From contig QCIQ01000001.1 of the NCBI GenBank assembly GCA_003216595.1, forward strand, positions 124,001 through 188,000: DNA of 64,000 bases. The letters are read 5' to 3'. Shown piece by piece: positions 1 to 9,040 of the stretch (the first letter of the stretch is position 1; each line of letters starts with the position of its first letter). Origin of the DNA: Prochlorococcus sp. AG-402-M18 (GTDB lineage Bacteria; Cyanobacteriota; Cyanobacteriia; PCC-6307; Cyanobiaceae). The notes under the pieces were generated by a model. It had not been told where the DNA came from. It made no database searches and worked only from the letters and a program-made list of their open reading frames with translations. The translations under genes and the position numbers were made by a program.

Positions 1-379
1 TTTAAGTGTACGGATTCAGCTTCTAGCAAAATGTAAGGACGTATGCGATGTGCCTTCTAAATGTTTTCAACCCGCACCTAAGGTAGATTCCAAAGTAGTC
101 ATTATTGAGCCCTTTGTATCTAATGAGCCAGGATTTTATGTAATAGGTAATTTATTAGAGAAACTTTTAAAACATGCTTTTGCTGGTAGAAGAAAGAAGT
201 TACGAAACACGATTGGAAGTTTTGTTACTTCCAACGATCAAATAAAGGAATTTTTCGCCTACAGAGGTATTAGTCTTGATCAAAGACCACAGGAAATTTC
301 ACCTTCCAATTGGTTCGCCTTGGCAAAAGCTTTAAAAGAAACTTGTGTTATCGAAAATGGTCCCTTCCAAAGCAAATAA
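1..379 (+). CDS. rsmA: 16S rRNA dimethyladenosine transferase RsmA/KsgA, 3' part
   Basis: The reading frame is open from base 2 at the window edge to a TAA at 377-379, so the gene begins upstream of the window. About 125 C-terminal residues are visible. They contain the VPSKCFQPAPKVDSKVV stretch that in this family follows the catalytic Rossmann domain, and then the helical domain with the FAGRRKKLRNT segment. RsmA dimethylates two adjacent adenines near the 3' end of 16S rRNA during small-subunit maturation. The stop lies inside the start of ispE, so the two genes overlap and are probably co-transcribed. The identification is confident; the catalytic motifs lie outside the window. Confidence 0.93.
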   Translation, partial: LSVRIQLLAKCKDVCDVPSKCFQPAPKVDSKVVIIEPFVSNEPGFYVIGNLLEKLLKHAFAGRRKKLRNTIGSFVTSNDQIKEFFAYRGISLDQRPQEISPSNWFALAKALKETCVIENGPFQSK

Positions 380-1316
380 AGATTTTCTTATTGCAGAAGC
401 ACATGCAAAAATTAATCTACATTTAGAGGTTTTAGGTATTAGGACCGATGGCTTTCATGAATTAGCAATGGTCATGCAAAGTATTAGTTTAAGTGATCAA
501 TTGAAGATGATAGAAAGTTCAGATAATAATATTACACTTAAATCTAATAATAAAGAGATTAGTAATGGTGAAGATAATCTCATAATAAGAGCTGCACATC
601 TGTTGAGAAATAAAGTAGGAAATAAACAATTAGGTGTTGATATTGAACTAAAAAAAAATATCCCTATTGGGGCAGGATTGGCTGGTGGATCTACAGATGC
701 AGCCGCAACATTTGTTGGATTGAATAAACTCTGGAAGTTAAATCTTAAGATTGAGGAATTAGAGAACTTATCAAAAGAAATAGGTTCAGATATACCTTTT
801 TGTATATCAGGTGGTAGGCAGATATGTTTTGGTAGAGGTGAAATTTTAGAAAAATTAAAATATGATCGGTTTGACTTGGGTCTTATTTTGGTAAAAGACC
901 CGTTAATACAAGTTTCTACTCCAGTTGCATACAAAACTTATAAAGAACAATATGGTGATAGCTATCTTGAAGATGATTGTGATTTTGAAATCAAGAGAAA
1001 CTTCATCAGATCTAATGACTGGTCTGATCAGTCGCTATTCGATAATCGTAAAGAAATAATAAATGATTTACAAAAAATCGTTCGCCCTATGACACCAGAG
1101 GTTGAAAAGTCATTAAATATATTGTCTCGTTTACCTTATTCCCGACTCGTTTCAATGAGTGGTTCTGGACCTAGTTGTTTTGCCTTGTTTCAAAATTATG
1201 ACCAAGCAAATAAAGTATTAAAAGAACATGTTAATGAATTTGAAAGGGCTGGTTTATCAGCTTGGGCATGTTCAATGATGTCTCATGGAGTTGAATTAAG
1301 AAATGAATTCACCTAG
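357..1316 (+). CDS. ispE: 4-diphosphocytidyl-2-C-methyl-D-erythritol kinase
   Basis: IspE phosphorylates CDP-methylerythritol in the MEP isoprenoid pathway, whose first enzyme (dxs) is also in this window. The protein is 319 residues, a normal length. AKINLHLEVLG lies at residues 17-27 and the GHMP-kinase ATP loop PIGAGLAGGSTDAA at about 103-116. The C-terminal SMSGSGPSCFALF glycine-rich motif is also present. The ATG at 357 is chosen over an in-frame GTG at 345 because it still leaves a normal leader before AKIN. The start overlaps the rsmA stop by 23 bp, and the next gene begins 14 bp before this stop, so the three genes look like one operon. Confidence 0.95.
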   Translation: MVPSKANKDFLIAEAHAKINLHLEVLGIRTDGFHELAMVMQSISLSDQLKMIESSDNNITLKSNNKEISNGEDNLIIRAAHLLRNKVGNKQLGVDIELKKNIPIGAGLAGGSTDAAATFVGLNKLWKLNLKIEELENLSKEIGSDIPFCISGGRQICFGRGEILEKLKYDRFDLGLILVKDPLIQVSTPVAYKTYKEQYGDSYLEDDCDFEIKRNFIRSNDWSDQSLFDNRKEIINDLQKIVRPMTPEVEKSLNILSRLPYSRLVSMSGSGPSCFALFQNYDQANKVLKEHVNEFERAGLSAWACSMMSHGVELRNEFT

Positions 1317-1665
1317 TAATGGGTTTAAAAATGATTCTGAAGAGTTAGCTAATTCTTCAGCAAGTCCTATAGATAATACTAGCTCTGAACAAAAGAAAGG
1401 CCCCTTAAGCTTTCTTTCAGGTGCGATTACGAGTTTATCTTTTAGTTTCTTAAGCCTTTTTATTAGTAAAAAAATAGTTTTATATTTTTCTATTCATACT
1501 CCTAATTATTCTTCACCAATTGCCCAGAGTATTGCTTCGGGTTTTAAAACACTAATTATTGGAATTAGCTTTCTTTCAACTTTTACATTTGGTTTTATTG
1601 GAGTGGGTTTGTTTTTAGTATTTATTCGAAGTTTGATCGAAGGCAATAAGGAGAAAATAGACTAA
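1303..1665 (+). CDS. DUF3082-family membrane protein
   Basis: This 120-residue protein matches my memory of the cyanobacterial DUF3082 family, which commonly sits beside ispE. The first 35 residues are polar and rich in Ser, Asn and Glu. Two hydrophobic segments follow, at about 36-58 and 80-108, and the C-terminus is short and charged. It is probably a small integral membrane protein of unknown role. Its ATG lies inside the last codons of ispE in another frame, which suggests translational coupling. No catalytic motif is visible. Confidence 0.8.
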   Translation: MNSPSNGFKNDSEELANSSASPIDNTSSEQKKGPLSFLSGAITSLSFSFLSLFISKKIVLYFSIHTPNYSSPIAQSIASGFKTLIIGISFLSTFTFGFIGVGLFLVFIRSLIEGNKEKID

Positions 1666-1700
1666 TATTTAAATATTAACTGTCATATATAGATTTTTTT

Positions 1701-1796
1701 ATGACTCTTCATGATTTAGGACTTCTTGTTTTATTACTCTCTCCTGGGATGTTGCTTTCCATATTGCTGTTATCGACTTTTGCTGCAGGTGGGTAA
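1701..1796 (+). CDS. 31-residue hydrophobic peptide (candidate small membrane protein)
   Basis: A short ORF reads MTLHDLGLLVLLLSPGML and continues as a leucine-rich helix ending in FAAGG. It would give one membrane span of about 22 residues with a proline near the middle. It lies in the same direction between the DUF3082 gene and pdhB, starting 35 bp after the former. Size and shape resemble the single-span subunits of photosystems, cytochrome b6f and NDH-1, but I cannot match it to any of them. It is reported because the composition is protein-like and the ORF fills most of the intergenic space. Confidence 0.5.
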   Translation: MTLHDLGLLVLLLSPGMLLSILLLSTFAAGG

Positions 1797-1858
1797 TTAG
1801 GCACTGTTTGAGATAGTTTGGAATAACAAACCGGTAATCCGGACGATCTGTTAATGCT

Positions 1859-2848
1859 GTGAAAGGGACTCTTTTATTTAACGCTCTTCGTGAAGCAATT
1901 GATGAAGAAATGGACAGAGATCCCTTGGTCTGCGTAATGGGCGAGGATGTTGGACAATATGGCGGATCTTATAAAGTTACAAAAGATTTATACGAAAAAT
2001 ATGGAGAGTTGAGAGTCTTAGATACACCAATCGCTGAAAATAGTTTTACTGGTATGGCTGTTGGTGCAGCTATGACAGGTTTAAGACCAATTGTGGAAGG
2101 TATGAATATGGGGTTTTTATTGCTTGCTTTTAATCAAATTTCTAACAACATGGGAATGCTTAGATACACAAGCGGTGGAAATTTTACTATTCCAACAGTT
2201 GTTAGAGGCCCTGGTGGCGTTGGAAGACAATTAGGCGCAGAACACAGTCAAAGACTTGAAGCATATTTTCATGCAGTTCCTGGTATAAAAATTGTTGCTT
2301 GTAGTACTCCTACCAATGCTAAAGGCCTAATGAAGGCTGCTATTAGGGACAATAATCCGGTACTTTTCTTTGAACATGTTCTTTTGTATAACCTTATAGA
2401 AGAGCTGCCTGAGGGCGACTATGTCTGCGCTCTAGATCAAGCCGATCTTGTAAAGCAAGGAAGTGACATTACAATCTTGACCTATTCAAGAATGCGTCAC
2501 CACTGCTTAAAAGCAGTCGAGCTTCTTGAAGGTAAAGGAATTGATGTTGAATTGATTGATTTAATAAGTCTTAAACCTTTTGATATGGATACAATTTCTA
2601 AATCAATAAAAAAAACACATAGAGTTATTATTGTTGAAGAATGTATGAAAACAGGTGGCATAGCTGCTGAATTGATGTCTTTAATTACTGAGAATTGCTT
2701 CGATGATTTGGATTCTCCTCCTGTACGTTTGAGCAGTCAGGATATTCCAACTCCATATAATGGTAATTTAGAAAATTTAACTATTATTCAGCCTCATCAG
2801 ATAGTAGAAGCTGCTGAAAAAATTATTAATAATGGTGGATTAGATTAA
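1859..2848 (+). CDS. pdhB: Pyruvate dehydrogenase E1 component, beta subunit
   Basis: With the alpha subunit (not in this window) this protein forms the thiamine-diphosphate E1 enzyme that decarboxylates pyruvate and feeds acetyl-CoA synthesis. The 329-residue sequence shows the family blocks [17 protein letters not shown] (about 28-44), [35 protein letters not shown] and the C-terminal [10 protein letters not shown]. The start is a GTG at 1859; the ATG five bases upstream is in a different frame and stops after two codons. The stop is directly followed by secD (2 bp gap), so pdhB, secD and secF are probably transcribed together. Confidence 0.96.
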   Translation: MKGTLLFNALREAIDEEMDRDPLVCVMGEDVGQYGGSYKVTKDLYEKYGELRVLDTPIAENSFTGMAVGAAMTGLRPIVEGMNMGFLLLAFNQISNNMGMLRYTSGGNFTIPTVVRGPGGVGRQLGAEHSQRLEAYFHAVPGIKIVACSTPTNAKGLMKAAIRDNNPVLFFEHVLLYNLIEELPEGDYVCALDQADLVKQGSDITILTYSRMRHHCLKAVELLEGKGIDVELIDLISLKPFDMDTISKSIKKTHRVIIVEECMKTGGIAAELMSLITENCFDDLDSPPVRLSSQDIPTPYNGNLENLTIIQPHQIVEAAEKIINNGGLD

Positions 2849-2850
2849 TA

Positions 2851-4338
2851 ATGGGCAGAAAGAATTATTGGTTCCTTGTCGTTATCATTTTGGCAGTATT
2901 AAGTATTTTTATATGCAAAAATATACCTTTTCAATTAGGTTTGGATCTTCGCGGAGGTAGTCAACTAACTCTAGAGGTTAAGCCTACTCAGGAAATTACT
3001 AAAATCACCCCCAATGAAATCGAAGGAGTTAAGGCTGTTCTTGATAAGAGGGTAAACGGATTGGGAGTTTCTGATTCTCAACTTCAAACTATTGGAACAA
3101 ATCAATTGTTATTAGAACTTCCTGGGGAACAAGATCCTTCTGGTGCAGCGAAGGTTTTAGGAGAAACTGCTCTATTAGAATTCAGAATTCAGAGAAATGG
3201 TACAGATGCTCAATTGAGAGATTTACAAAATCAACGAAATAGCGTTGAATCTATTATTAAATTATTAGAAGAGAATAATAATTCAGGTCAATTGATAAAA
3301 GAGATAAATATTAACAATGAAATTAATCAGTTATTTGAAAAATATAATATTCAATCTGAGCAGATATTAGATGTTTCTCAATTTAATCTTCTAAGGAATA
3401 AAATAAGTTCTGACATAGCTAGTCTGTTCGAACCAACATCGTTAACAGGGCAATATTTGACAAATGCAGGTAGAAGACAAGATCAAAATACAAATAATTG
3501 GGAAGTCACTTTAAGCTTCAATAACGAGGGAGGAGAATTATTTGCAGATCTTACAAAATCTATTGCTGGTACCTCTAGATTGCTTGGAATTGTTATTGAT
3601 GGGATTTCGTATAGCGAGGCTAGTGTTGGTAAGCAATTCGAAACAGCCGGTATAACTGGTGGTGCCGCGACTATAAGTGGAAATTTTAACGCTGATGACG
3701 CTAGAGATTTAGAAGTTCAATTAAGGGGAGGTGCTTTGCCTCTACCTATTGATATTATCCAAATAAGAACAATAGGCCCTTCTCTAGGGACTCAAAATAT
3801 TCGCCTAAGTCTTTTTGCTGCCCTAACAGGTTTGCTTTTTGTAGGTTTTTTTATGATCTTTATATATAAACTAGCCGGATTTGTTGCTGTGCTGGCATTG
3901 TCTTTTTATTCGTTATTCACACTTTCTATCTATGCACTACTCCCCGTAACTCTTACTCTTCCGGGTATCGCTGGATTTATTTTAAGCATTGGAATGGCTG
4001 TTGATGCTAATGTCCTTATTTTTGAAAGATTAAAGGAAGAATTACGCAATGGAAATACCTTGATTCGTTCAATAGATGCCAGTTTTAAAAATGCTTTTTC
4101 ATCTATAATTGATGGTCATTTAACTACTTTAATAAGCTGTATTGCTTTATTTTATTTGGGCACTGGATTTGTTAAAGGTTTTGCAGCTACATTGGGTATT
4201 GGGGTTGTTTTGAGCTTGTTTACGGCTTTAACATGTACAAAGGCAATATTGAAGTTCCTAATGAGTTATCAAGGCCTTAGAAAAATTTCTAACTTTATAA
4301 ATCCTAATCAGATTCCATCTCCAACTAAGACCATTTAA
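2851..4338 (+). CDS. secD: Protein translocase subunit SecD
   Basis: SecD is the larger half of the SecDF complex, which uses the proton-motive force to help export proteins through SecYEG. One N-terminal span (about 7-25) precedes the signature GLDLRGGSQLTLEV at about 30-43. A periplasmic or lumenal domain of about 250 residues follows. The C-terminal bundle of five spans carries IGPSLGTQNI and GMAVDANVLIFERLKEE. The 495-residue length is normal. A polar Asn/Gln-rich insert at about 120-200 is typical of the cyanobacterial form. secF follows after 22 bp. Confidence 0.96.
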   Translation: MGRKNYWFLVVIILAVLSIFICKNIPFQLGLDLRGGSQLTLEVKPTQEITKITPNEIEGVKAVLDKRVNGLGVSDSQLQTIGTNQLLLELPGEQDPSGAAKVLGETALLEFRIQRNGTDAQLRDLQNQRNSVESIIKLLEENNNSGQLIKEININNEINQLFEKYNIQSEQILDVSQFNLLRNKISSDIASLFEPTSLTGQYLTNAGRRQDQNTNNWEVTLSFNNEGGELFADLTKSIAGTSRLLGIVIDGISYSEASVGKQFETAGITGGAATISGNFNADDARDLEVQLRGGALPLPIDIIQIRTIGPSLGTQNIRLSLFAALTGLLFVGFFMIFIYKLAGFVAVLALSFYSLFTLSIYALLPVTLTLPGIAGFILSIGMAVDANVLIFERLKEELRNGNTLIRSIDASFKNAFSSIIDGHLTTLISCIALFYLGTGFVKGFAATLGIGVVLSLFTALTCTKAILKFLMSYQGLRKISNFINPNQIPSPTKTI

Positions 4339-4360
4339 TAACAACTAATTTAACAAAATT

Positions 4361-5326
4361 ATGAAATCTAATTTTAATTTTCAACTCTATAAAAATAGAA
4401 AAATTGTTTGGTTTGTTTCATTCTCTTTATGCTTAATATCAATAATTGGAATGCTAATTTCCCTTAAAAGTCCTTATATAAAGGCCCCTTTAAACCTTGG
4501 TTTAGATTATACCGGTGGAACACAAATAACTTTAGAGAGGAGCTGTACAGGGGATTGTATTACATTAAATACAAGTGAGATATCTAACAATATAATCGCT
4601 CTAAACAATCAGGATAAGAAGTTTAATTCAAATACATCTCCTAATTTAAGTAATTCACAAATACAATTACTCGATAATTCAAAACTAATATCAATTAGGT
4701 TGCCATTTTTATCCTCTGCTCAATCTAATTCTGTAGTGGCCGAGGTTGATAAATCATTTGGTCCATTTAACAATGAAAATACCTCAGTGGAAATTATTGG
4801 TCCAAGTCTTGGGACTCAGTTACTTAAAAGTAGTTTAATTTCATTATTATTTGCTTTCTTTGGAATCGCTTTATATATTAACTTTAGATATGATCGAAGA
4901 TACTCATTCTTAGCTTTATTTGCTCTTTTGCATGACATACTTATTGTTTGTGGTGTATTTGCATGGCTGGGATATTTCTTTAATGTAGAGGTAGATTCTT
5001 TATTTGCTGTTTCTCTTTTGACTATTGCAGGCTATTCAGTAAACAATACTGTTGTTGTTTTTGATAGGATAAGAGAAAAAGGTTTAATAGAGAATGAATT
5101 AAGTTTTAAATATCAGATTGATAAAGCTGTTGGCGCAACATTAACAAGGACACTGTATACAAGTTTAACGACACTACTCCCATTAATATGCATATTGATC
5201 TGGGGAGGATCAACATTGTATTGGTTTGCATTCGCCCTGGTGATCGGCGTCATAACAGGTTCGTGGTCAAGTATAGCTTTAGCTCCTTCATTGTTATCAA
5301 TAACAAGCAATAAAGAGTTTGATTGA
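4361..5326 (+). CDS. secF: Protein translocase subunit SecF
   Basis: This is the smaller partner of SecD. The 321-residue protein has an N-terminal span at about 15-35, then LGLDYTGGTQITLE, a short external domain, EIIGPSLGTQLL and five C-terminal spans. These include the proton-relay-type motif SVNNTVVVFDRIREKG. Family length and order are intact. It is co-directional with secD and presumably translated from the same transcript. Confidence 0.96.
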   Translation: MKSNFNFQLYKNRKIVWFVSFSLCLISIIGMLISLKSPYIKAPLNLGLDYTGGTQITLERSCTGDCITLNTSEISNNIIALNNQDKKFNSNTSPNLSNSQIQLLDNSKLISIRLPFLSSAQSNSVVAEVDKSFGPFNNENTSVEIIGPSLGTQLLKSSLISLLFAFFGIALYINFRYDRRYSFLALFALLHDILIVCGVFAWLGYFFNVEVDSLFAVSLLTIAGYSVNNTVVVFDRIREKGLIENELSFKYQIDKAVGATLTRTLYTSLTTLLPLICILIWGGSTLYWFAFALVIGVITGSWSSIALAPSLLSITSNKEFD

Positions 5327-5332
5327 TTAAAC

Positions 5333-5554
5333 ATGTGCTTCATTTCAATTGATAGATTATTTATTTATATAAAATATAATTGGTTACAAATTCTTCTTAT
5401 TACACTTTCAATATATGATTTAAGAATTGACCTTCGAATCCTAATAGATTTTTTCACTTTGTCGACTCTTTTTTATACAGTTACAGAACATCCATTGGCG
5501 ATAACAATATTAATAACAAGCCCCACACTTTTTAAAAAAATTAATAAGTCTTAA
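5333..5554 (+). CDS. Small hydrophobic hypothetical protein after secF
   Basis: A 73-residue ORF starts with ATG 6 bp after the secF stop. It is rich in Ile, Leu, Phe and Tyr, with two probable membrane segments at about 15-30 and 36-65 separated by a basic and acidic patch (LRIDLRILID). I do not recognise a named family, though similar small membrane ORFs follow secF in other picocyanobacteria as far as I recall. The tight spacing suggests it rides on the secDF transcript. Confidence 0.55.
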   Translation: MCFISIDRLFIYIKYNWLQILLITLSIYDLRIDLRILIDFFTLSTLFYTVTEHPLAITILITSPTLFKKINKS

Positions 5555-5627
5555 ATAATAGATTTTGATGCTATAAATGTTTATTTTAATAGTTGTGCTC
5601 TAATTTAAAAACAAATGGGTGATTTCT

Positions 5628-5825
5628 TTACTTTTTTGCTTTTCTAGATGACTTTGGTTCAATTACTACCAATAGCTCCTCCATTTGAGTCATTAATTTT
5701 TTTACTTCTGTTGGTTCTGGGAGTGCTAGTTCTTCAGTTACTCCTAAATGCATTTTTCTCAGTTCAGATCGTAATATCTTGAGAGATGCTTTTACTTCTT
5801 CCTTCTTTTCCTTAGCGGTTGCCAT
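5628..5825 (-). CDS. Conserved small charged protein, coiled-coil like
   Basis: This 65-residue leftward ORF begins MATAKEKKEEVKASLKILRS and ends with a basic tail, SSRKAKK. The Lys/Glu-rich heptad-like pattern at residues 4-32 and 40-58 predicts two amphipathic helices, probably a coiled coil. There is no signal peptide or membrane span. It looks like a cytosolic protein conserved in picocyanobacteria, of unknown role. It converges on the small ORF after secF with a 73-bp gap. Confidence 0.7.
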   Translation of the reverse strand: MATAKEKKEEVKASLKILRSELRKMHLGVTEELALPEPTEVKKLMTQMEELLVVIEPKSSRKAKK

Positions 5826-5972
5826 GTTTTATAAGTCTTAATATCTTTTATTATACATGATGTTATTAATTCATAGTTATGTTAGATTCCCAAATCAAAT
5901 TCTTAGGGATATAATTTGGTTTAAATGTAGTTCATTATAATTGAACTTATGAATTTCTGATCATATTCGACT

Positions 5973-7622
5973 ATGCAAATTCTTCGATCTAATATTATTA
6001 ACTTTAAGAATAATAATGTAGGATTTAAAAAATTTTTATTAAAAAATAAATTAATTATTGTACCTTTCATTTTTATTCTTTTTTTTATATCTTTTTATTT
6101 CCTTATAGATCATTCTACACAAAGTCTCGTCGCTCATGATGAAGGACTTTACGCTAGAAGAGCAAGATTGATTGAGTTGTCTGATAATTGGTTCTCCCCT
6201 CTATTCTCATCTCCTCACCATAAGACATTAGGAAGTTATTGGTTTATAGCATTATCTATAAGGTTATTTGGAAATAGTGAACTTGCTTTAAGATTGCCAA
6301 GTATTCTTTCTTCTTTCCTTTGCCTCATTAGCTCATATTTAATTGCATTAAAAATCACAAATAAAAAGACTGCATTGATTTCTGTATTCTCGCTATCATC
6401 AATGCCTTTATGGATTCAATATTCTAGATACGCTAGTCCAGATATTCTATTCGTTCTTTGCATTCTTTTAGTTATTTTATTTTTCCTTAACTTTCTAGAT
6501 TCATCAGAATATATAAGACAATATTTTTATATATTTTTGTCTGGTCTTTTCATTTCTACTTCTTTTTTTATTAGAAGTTATATGGCTTTTGTTCCTCTTA
6601 TAGGACTAACACCCTTTATTTATTTTAATTTATTTAGAAAAGAATATATAACTAAAATATATTTTTTTGCTGGTATATTCATTGGCTCTTTCCCAACCTG
6701 TCTTAATTTTTATTTTTCATTTAAAAAGTTTGGAATAATAGGAATTACTTCCCTTTTTGATTTTGCAAAAAAACAAGCAATTGGCGGAAACAATTTTGAT
6801 AATTTAATATTAGTTCCTGTTAATTTTCTTTATTTTACATTTCCGATTGGATTATTAATATTTATTCTTCTTATTTTTACTAGATCGAATATTAAGATCA
6901 GTTATCCATTATTGACCTATTATTACCCTCTTTTATCTTTAATTTTATTATTATGTATGTCTACTTCATATCCACATTACTATCTTTTTCTATTACCCTC
7001 TTTATCCTTAATCTTCTCGACTTACTTAACATCTAATTCATTTAGATATTCCATATCAAGTAATACCATTAGATATCTTTTATTCATGATATTTATATTT
7101 CTTTCCTCTATTCTCTTGTTTGCTCTTTTTAGTTATAAAGACTTCTTTTTTCAGTATTCTTATGGAAGTCCGTTAATAGTTTATATCCTTACTTCATTTC
7201 TAATTCTATCTTATTTATCATCAATTAGATTTCTATTTGACATTAAACAACTTAGTTCTAATTTAATTAATATCTTTTATAATATAGTTATACCTCAATA
7301 TATTACCTTATCATTATTGTTTAACTTCGGCGTACTTGGCAATCCTAATTCTAAAACAAAGCTGTTCTTAAAGGACGAGGTTGTATCATCAATTATAAAA
7401 TCTAATACCATTTACTTATTCAGCGTTTCCAGTAAGACCCAAACTTTATTGTCATATTATTTGCCTTCCTCTAAGGTTGTAGATAATTTCGATGTAATTA
7501 CTAATTATAAGTATGTAATTACTTCTAATAGCAATTCCTTAGAGAAACTTGATGTACAGCAGTTGTTTATTCCTGTTAAAAAATTTGACAATCACTTATT
7601 ATTAATGAATATTAGTAAATAA
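5973..7622 (+). CDS. Polytopic glycosyltransferase of the ArnT/PMT (GT39/GT83-like) type
   Basis: The 549-residue membrane protein resembles enzymes that transfer sugars from polyprenyl-phosphate carriers to lipid A, lipids or proteins on the outer face of the membrane. After one N-terminal span (about 25-47) comes the loop DEGLYARRARLIEL at about 57-70. Its Asp-Glu pair matches the catalytic, metal-binding acidic motif of this superfamily, followed by HHKTLGSYWFIALSIRLFG. About ten further spans and a short soluble tail of about 90 residues follow. Substrate and sugar cannot be read from sequence. The gene is visibly more AT-rich than its neighbours and stands alone between tiny unknown genes, which suggests an accessory origin (inference). 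Confidence 0.8.
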   Translation: MQILRSNIINFKNNNVGFKKFLLKNKLIIVPFIFILFFISFYFLIDHSTQSLVAHDEGLYARRARLIELSDNWFSPLFSSPHHKTLGSYWFIALSIRLFGNSELALRLPSILSSFLCLISSYLIALKITNKKTALISVFSLSSMPLWIQYSRYASPDILFVLCILLVILFFLNFLDSSEYIRQYFYIFLSGLFISTSFFIRSYMAFVPLIGLTPFIYFNLFRKEYITKIYFFAGIFIGSFPTCLNFYFSFKKFGIIGITSLFDFAKKQAIGGNNFDNLILVPVNFLYFTFPIGLLIFILLIFTRSNIKISYPLLTYYYPLLSLILLLCMSTSYPHYYLFLLPSLSLIFSTYLTSNSFRYSISSNTIRYLLFMIFIFLSSILLFALFSYKDFFFQYSYGSPLIVYILTSFLILSYLSSIRFLFDIKQLSSNLINIFYNIVIPQYITLSLLFNFGVLGNPNSKTKLFLKDEVVSSIIKSNTIYLFSVSSKTQTLLSYYLPSSKVVDNFDVITNYKYVITSNSNSLEKLDVQQLFIPVKKFDNHLLLMNISK

Positions 7623-7654
7623 TATTATATTAATAGTATTATTTTAAAATAAAA

Positions 7655-7798
7655 ATGAAGAAAATACTTAAAACCGCTTATGTTAGATTTTGGGTTCCAG
7701 TCATGGGGAGGTTTGTTTCTAAATTGATTCCTTTACTTGAAGGCAAGGCTCCTGATCAACCTCCAACATATGATATTGATGGTACTAGGTCTAAATGA
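7655..7798 (+). CDS. 47-residue hypothetical protein
   Basis: This short ORF, MKKILKTAYVRFWVPVMGRF followed by a proline-rich acidic tail ending DIDGTRSK, starts 32 bp after the glycosyltransferase. Its N-terminal half is basic and amphipathic (about 1-28), and the second half is hydrophilic. The composition is protein-like, and the ORF lies between two genes in otherwise stop-rich DNA. I do not recognise a family. Confidence 0.5.
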   Translation: MKKILKTAYVRFWVPVMGRFVSKLIPLLEGKAPDQPPTYDIDGTRSK

Positions 7799-7809
7799 AG
7801 AATAGGTGA

Positions 7810-8154
7810 TTATTCCGGCAAGGATCCGCCATGACAATATCCAACTGCTAGAGAATTTATGTCCATTTCATTTTGAGATCTATATTTTTTATTTGATTTT
7901 AGATACTTTGTAGTGTTATCTATGCATGAGGCACTTGAAGATGTATACCTTACTATTGGGTATATATATAATAGTCCTGCAATTAAGATTGCGGAATATG
8001 CTATGTATTTTTTATTTTCATTAATAAAAATTGCCGCTTCTTTTTTCTTCTTAAGATATTTAGAGAGCCATGAGTCAGGTAATCCGATTTGAACAAATAA
8101 CAGTTCAACCCACCATGGCAGTTTTGTTTGATTTTTATTTGAATTACTTTTCAT
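7810..8154 (-). CDS. Conserved hypothetical single-span membrane protein
   Basis: This 114-residue leftward ORF has a conserved-looking N-terminal block, LPWWVELLFVQIGLPDSWL (about 12-30). A basic stretch, KKKKEAA, follows. One membrane span lies at about 50-69, and the C-terminal tail contains two cysteines (about 77 and 108) that could pair outside the membrane. I recall similar proteins in marine picocyanobacteria but know no function. It converges on the 47-residue ORF with an 11-bp gap and is read from an ATG. Confidence 0.7.
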   Translation of the reverse strand: MKSNSNKNQTKLPWWVELLFVQIGLPDSWLSKYLKKKKEAAIFINENKKYIAYSAILIAGLLYIYPIVRYTSSSASCIDNTTKYLKSNKKYRSQNEMDINSLAVGYCHGGSLPE

Positions 8155-8237
8155 AGTTAAAGTTAGATGTTTTAGCCCTTTAATAAACTATGTCTTGGGC
8201 TTTTATCACATCAATATTGTACCAAGTAAAATATATC

Positions 8238-8282
8238 CCATTTTTATAAAAATGGAACACTCATCTAAAACTTTTATGAGTA
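8238..8282. repeat. Perfect 18-bp palindrome followed by a 6-bp-stem hairpin
   Basis: Bases 8238-8255 read the same on both strands (CCATTTTTATAAAAATGG). Just after it, ACTCAT at 8259-8264 and ATGAGT at 8276-8281 can pair around an 11-base loop. Both lie between two divergently read small genes. They could be a regulator binding site or transcript folds; neither has a T-run that would make a clear terminator. Confidence 0.4.
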
Positions 8283-8378
8283 TTTACTCTTATTCCTATG
8301 ATTTTCTATTTCCCATCCTCCTTTGATTGATTTTTCTATTAAAAATAGTGTATTATTTTTGAGGATGAATTGTATTCA

Positions 8379-8648
8379 ATGGCAAAAAGAAGACGTAAAC
8401 TTAGTCCTGAATTAGAGAAAAACATTTCATTAGCTAAGAAGCAAATTGAATTAATTACAGCTATAATTCATGATATAGATGAGGATGATATACAGGAAGA
8501 ATATAAAACTGCTTTTTTTCCTGTAATGAGCGCCTATATGTCACTTGAACAAATGTATAGGGAAGTTGGTTTCAATGATGAAACTACTAACCTTCATCAA
8601 CTATATTTGACTAATTTAGATAAATTTAAAAATGAATATGAGCTATAA
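8379..8648 (+). CDS. Hypothetical soluble helical protein
   Basis: The ORF encodes an 89-residue protein starting MAKRRRKLSPELEKNIS. It is mostly helix-forming, with a basic N-terminus and an acidic middle (HDIDEDDIQEEYK). I chose the ATG at 8379 over an in-frame TTG at 8370 because of the natural basic start; a GAGG lies about 14 bases upstream. There is no membrane span and no known motif. It is probably a lineage-specific cytosolic protein. Confidence 0.65.
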   Translation: MAKRRRKLSPELEKNISLAKKQIELITAIIHDIDEDDIQEEYKTAFFPVMSAYMSLEQMYREVGFNDETTNLHQLYLTNLDKFKNEYEL

Positions 8649-8881
8649 TGATTTCAAAGTTTAAATATAGGATCTTTTTAAATCCTTTGATTTGCCTTAG
8701 TCAATAGCTATTTTTTTAATCTTTAATTTTCATGATTTTTATCTAATTTTCATTTGATAAAATTTTAACTTTTTATTAGTTTTAAGTTGTATTGTTTTTA
8801 CTTTATACAAATCCGATTTCTTTATTAATTAATAGAGCTATTTTACCTTTAAGAATTATCTTAACTAAAATTACTATTTCT

Positions 8882-9040
8882 ATGGCTGATAACCTATTCG
8901 AAATTGATTCCGCAATGAATTTGATTAAAGAAGATATCATAAGAGAACTTTCTGAAACTGTATCTAAGCAAAATAAATCCACCTATTCTAGTCAGACTTC
9001 ATCTAACAACCTTTCTTTTTCCGAGAAGACATTGGATTAG
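8882..9040 (+). CDS. 52-residue hypothetical protein
   Basis: The stretch MADNLFEIDSAMNLIKEDII starts at an ATG at 8882. The frame is open further upstream, but the extra 30 residues look like translated AT-rich spacer. The protein is hydrophilic: an amphipathic helix over the first 30 residues, then a Ser/Thr/Asn/Gln-rich tail. Its 3' end overlaps the convergent DUF2103 gene by 38 bp. Function unknown. Confidence 0.5.
   Translation: MADNLFEIDSAMNLIKEDIIRELSETVSKQNKSTYSSQTSSNNLSFSEKTLD

Noticed and set aside
497..934. 145-residue leftward ORF inside ispE
   Set aside because: It lies wholly antisense to a clear enzyme gene, has no ribosome site, and its composition is that of a shadow frame.
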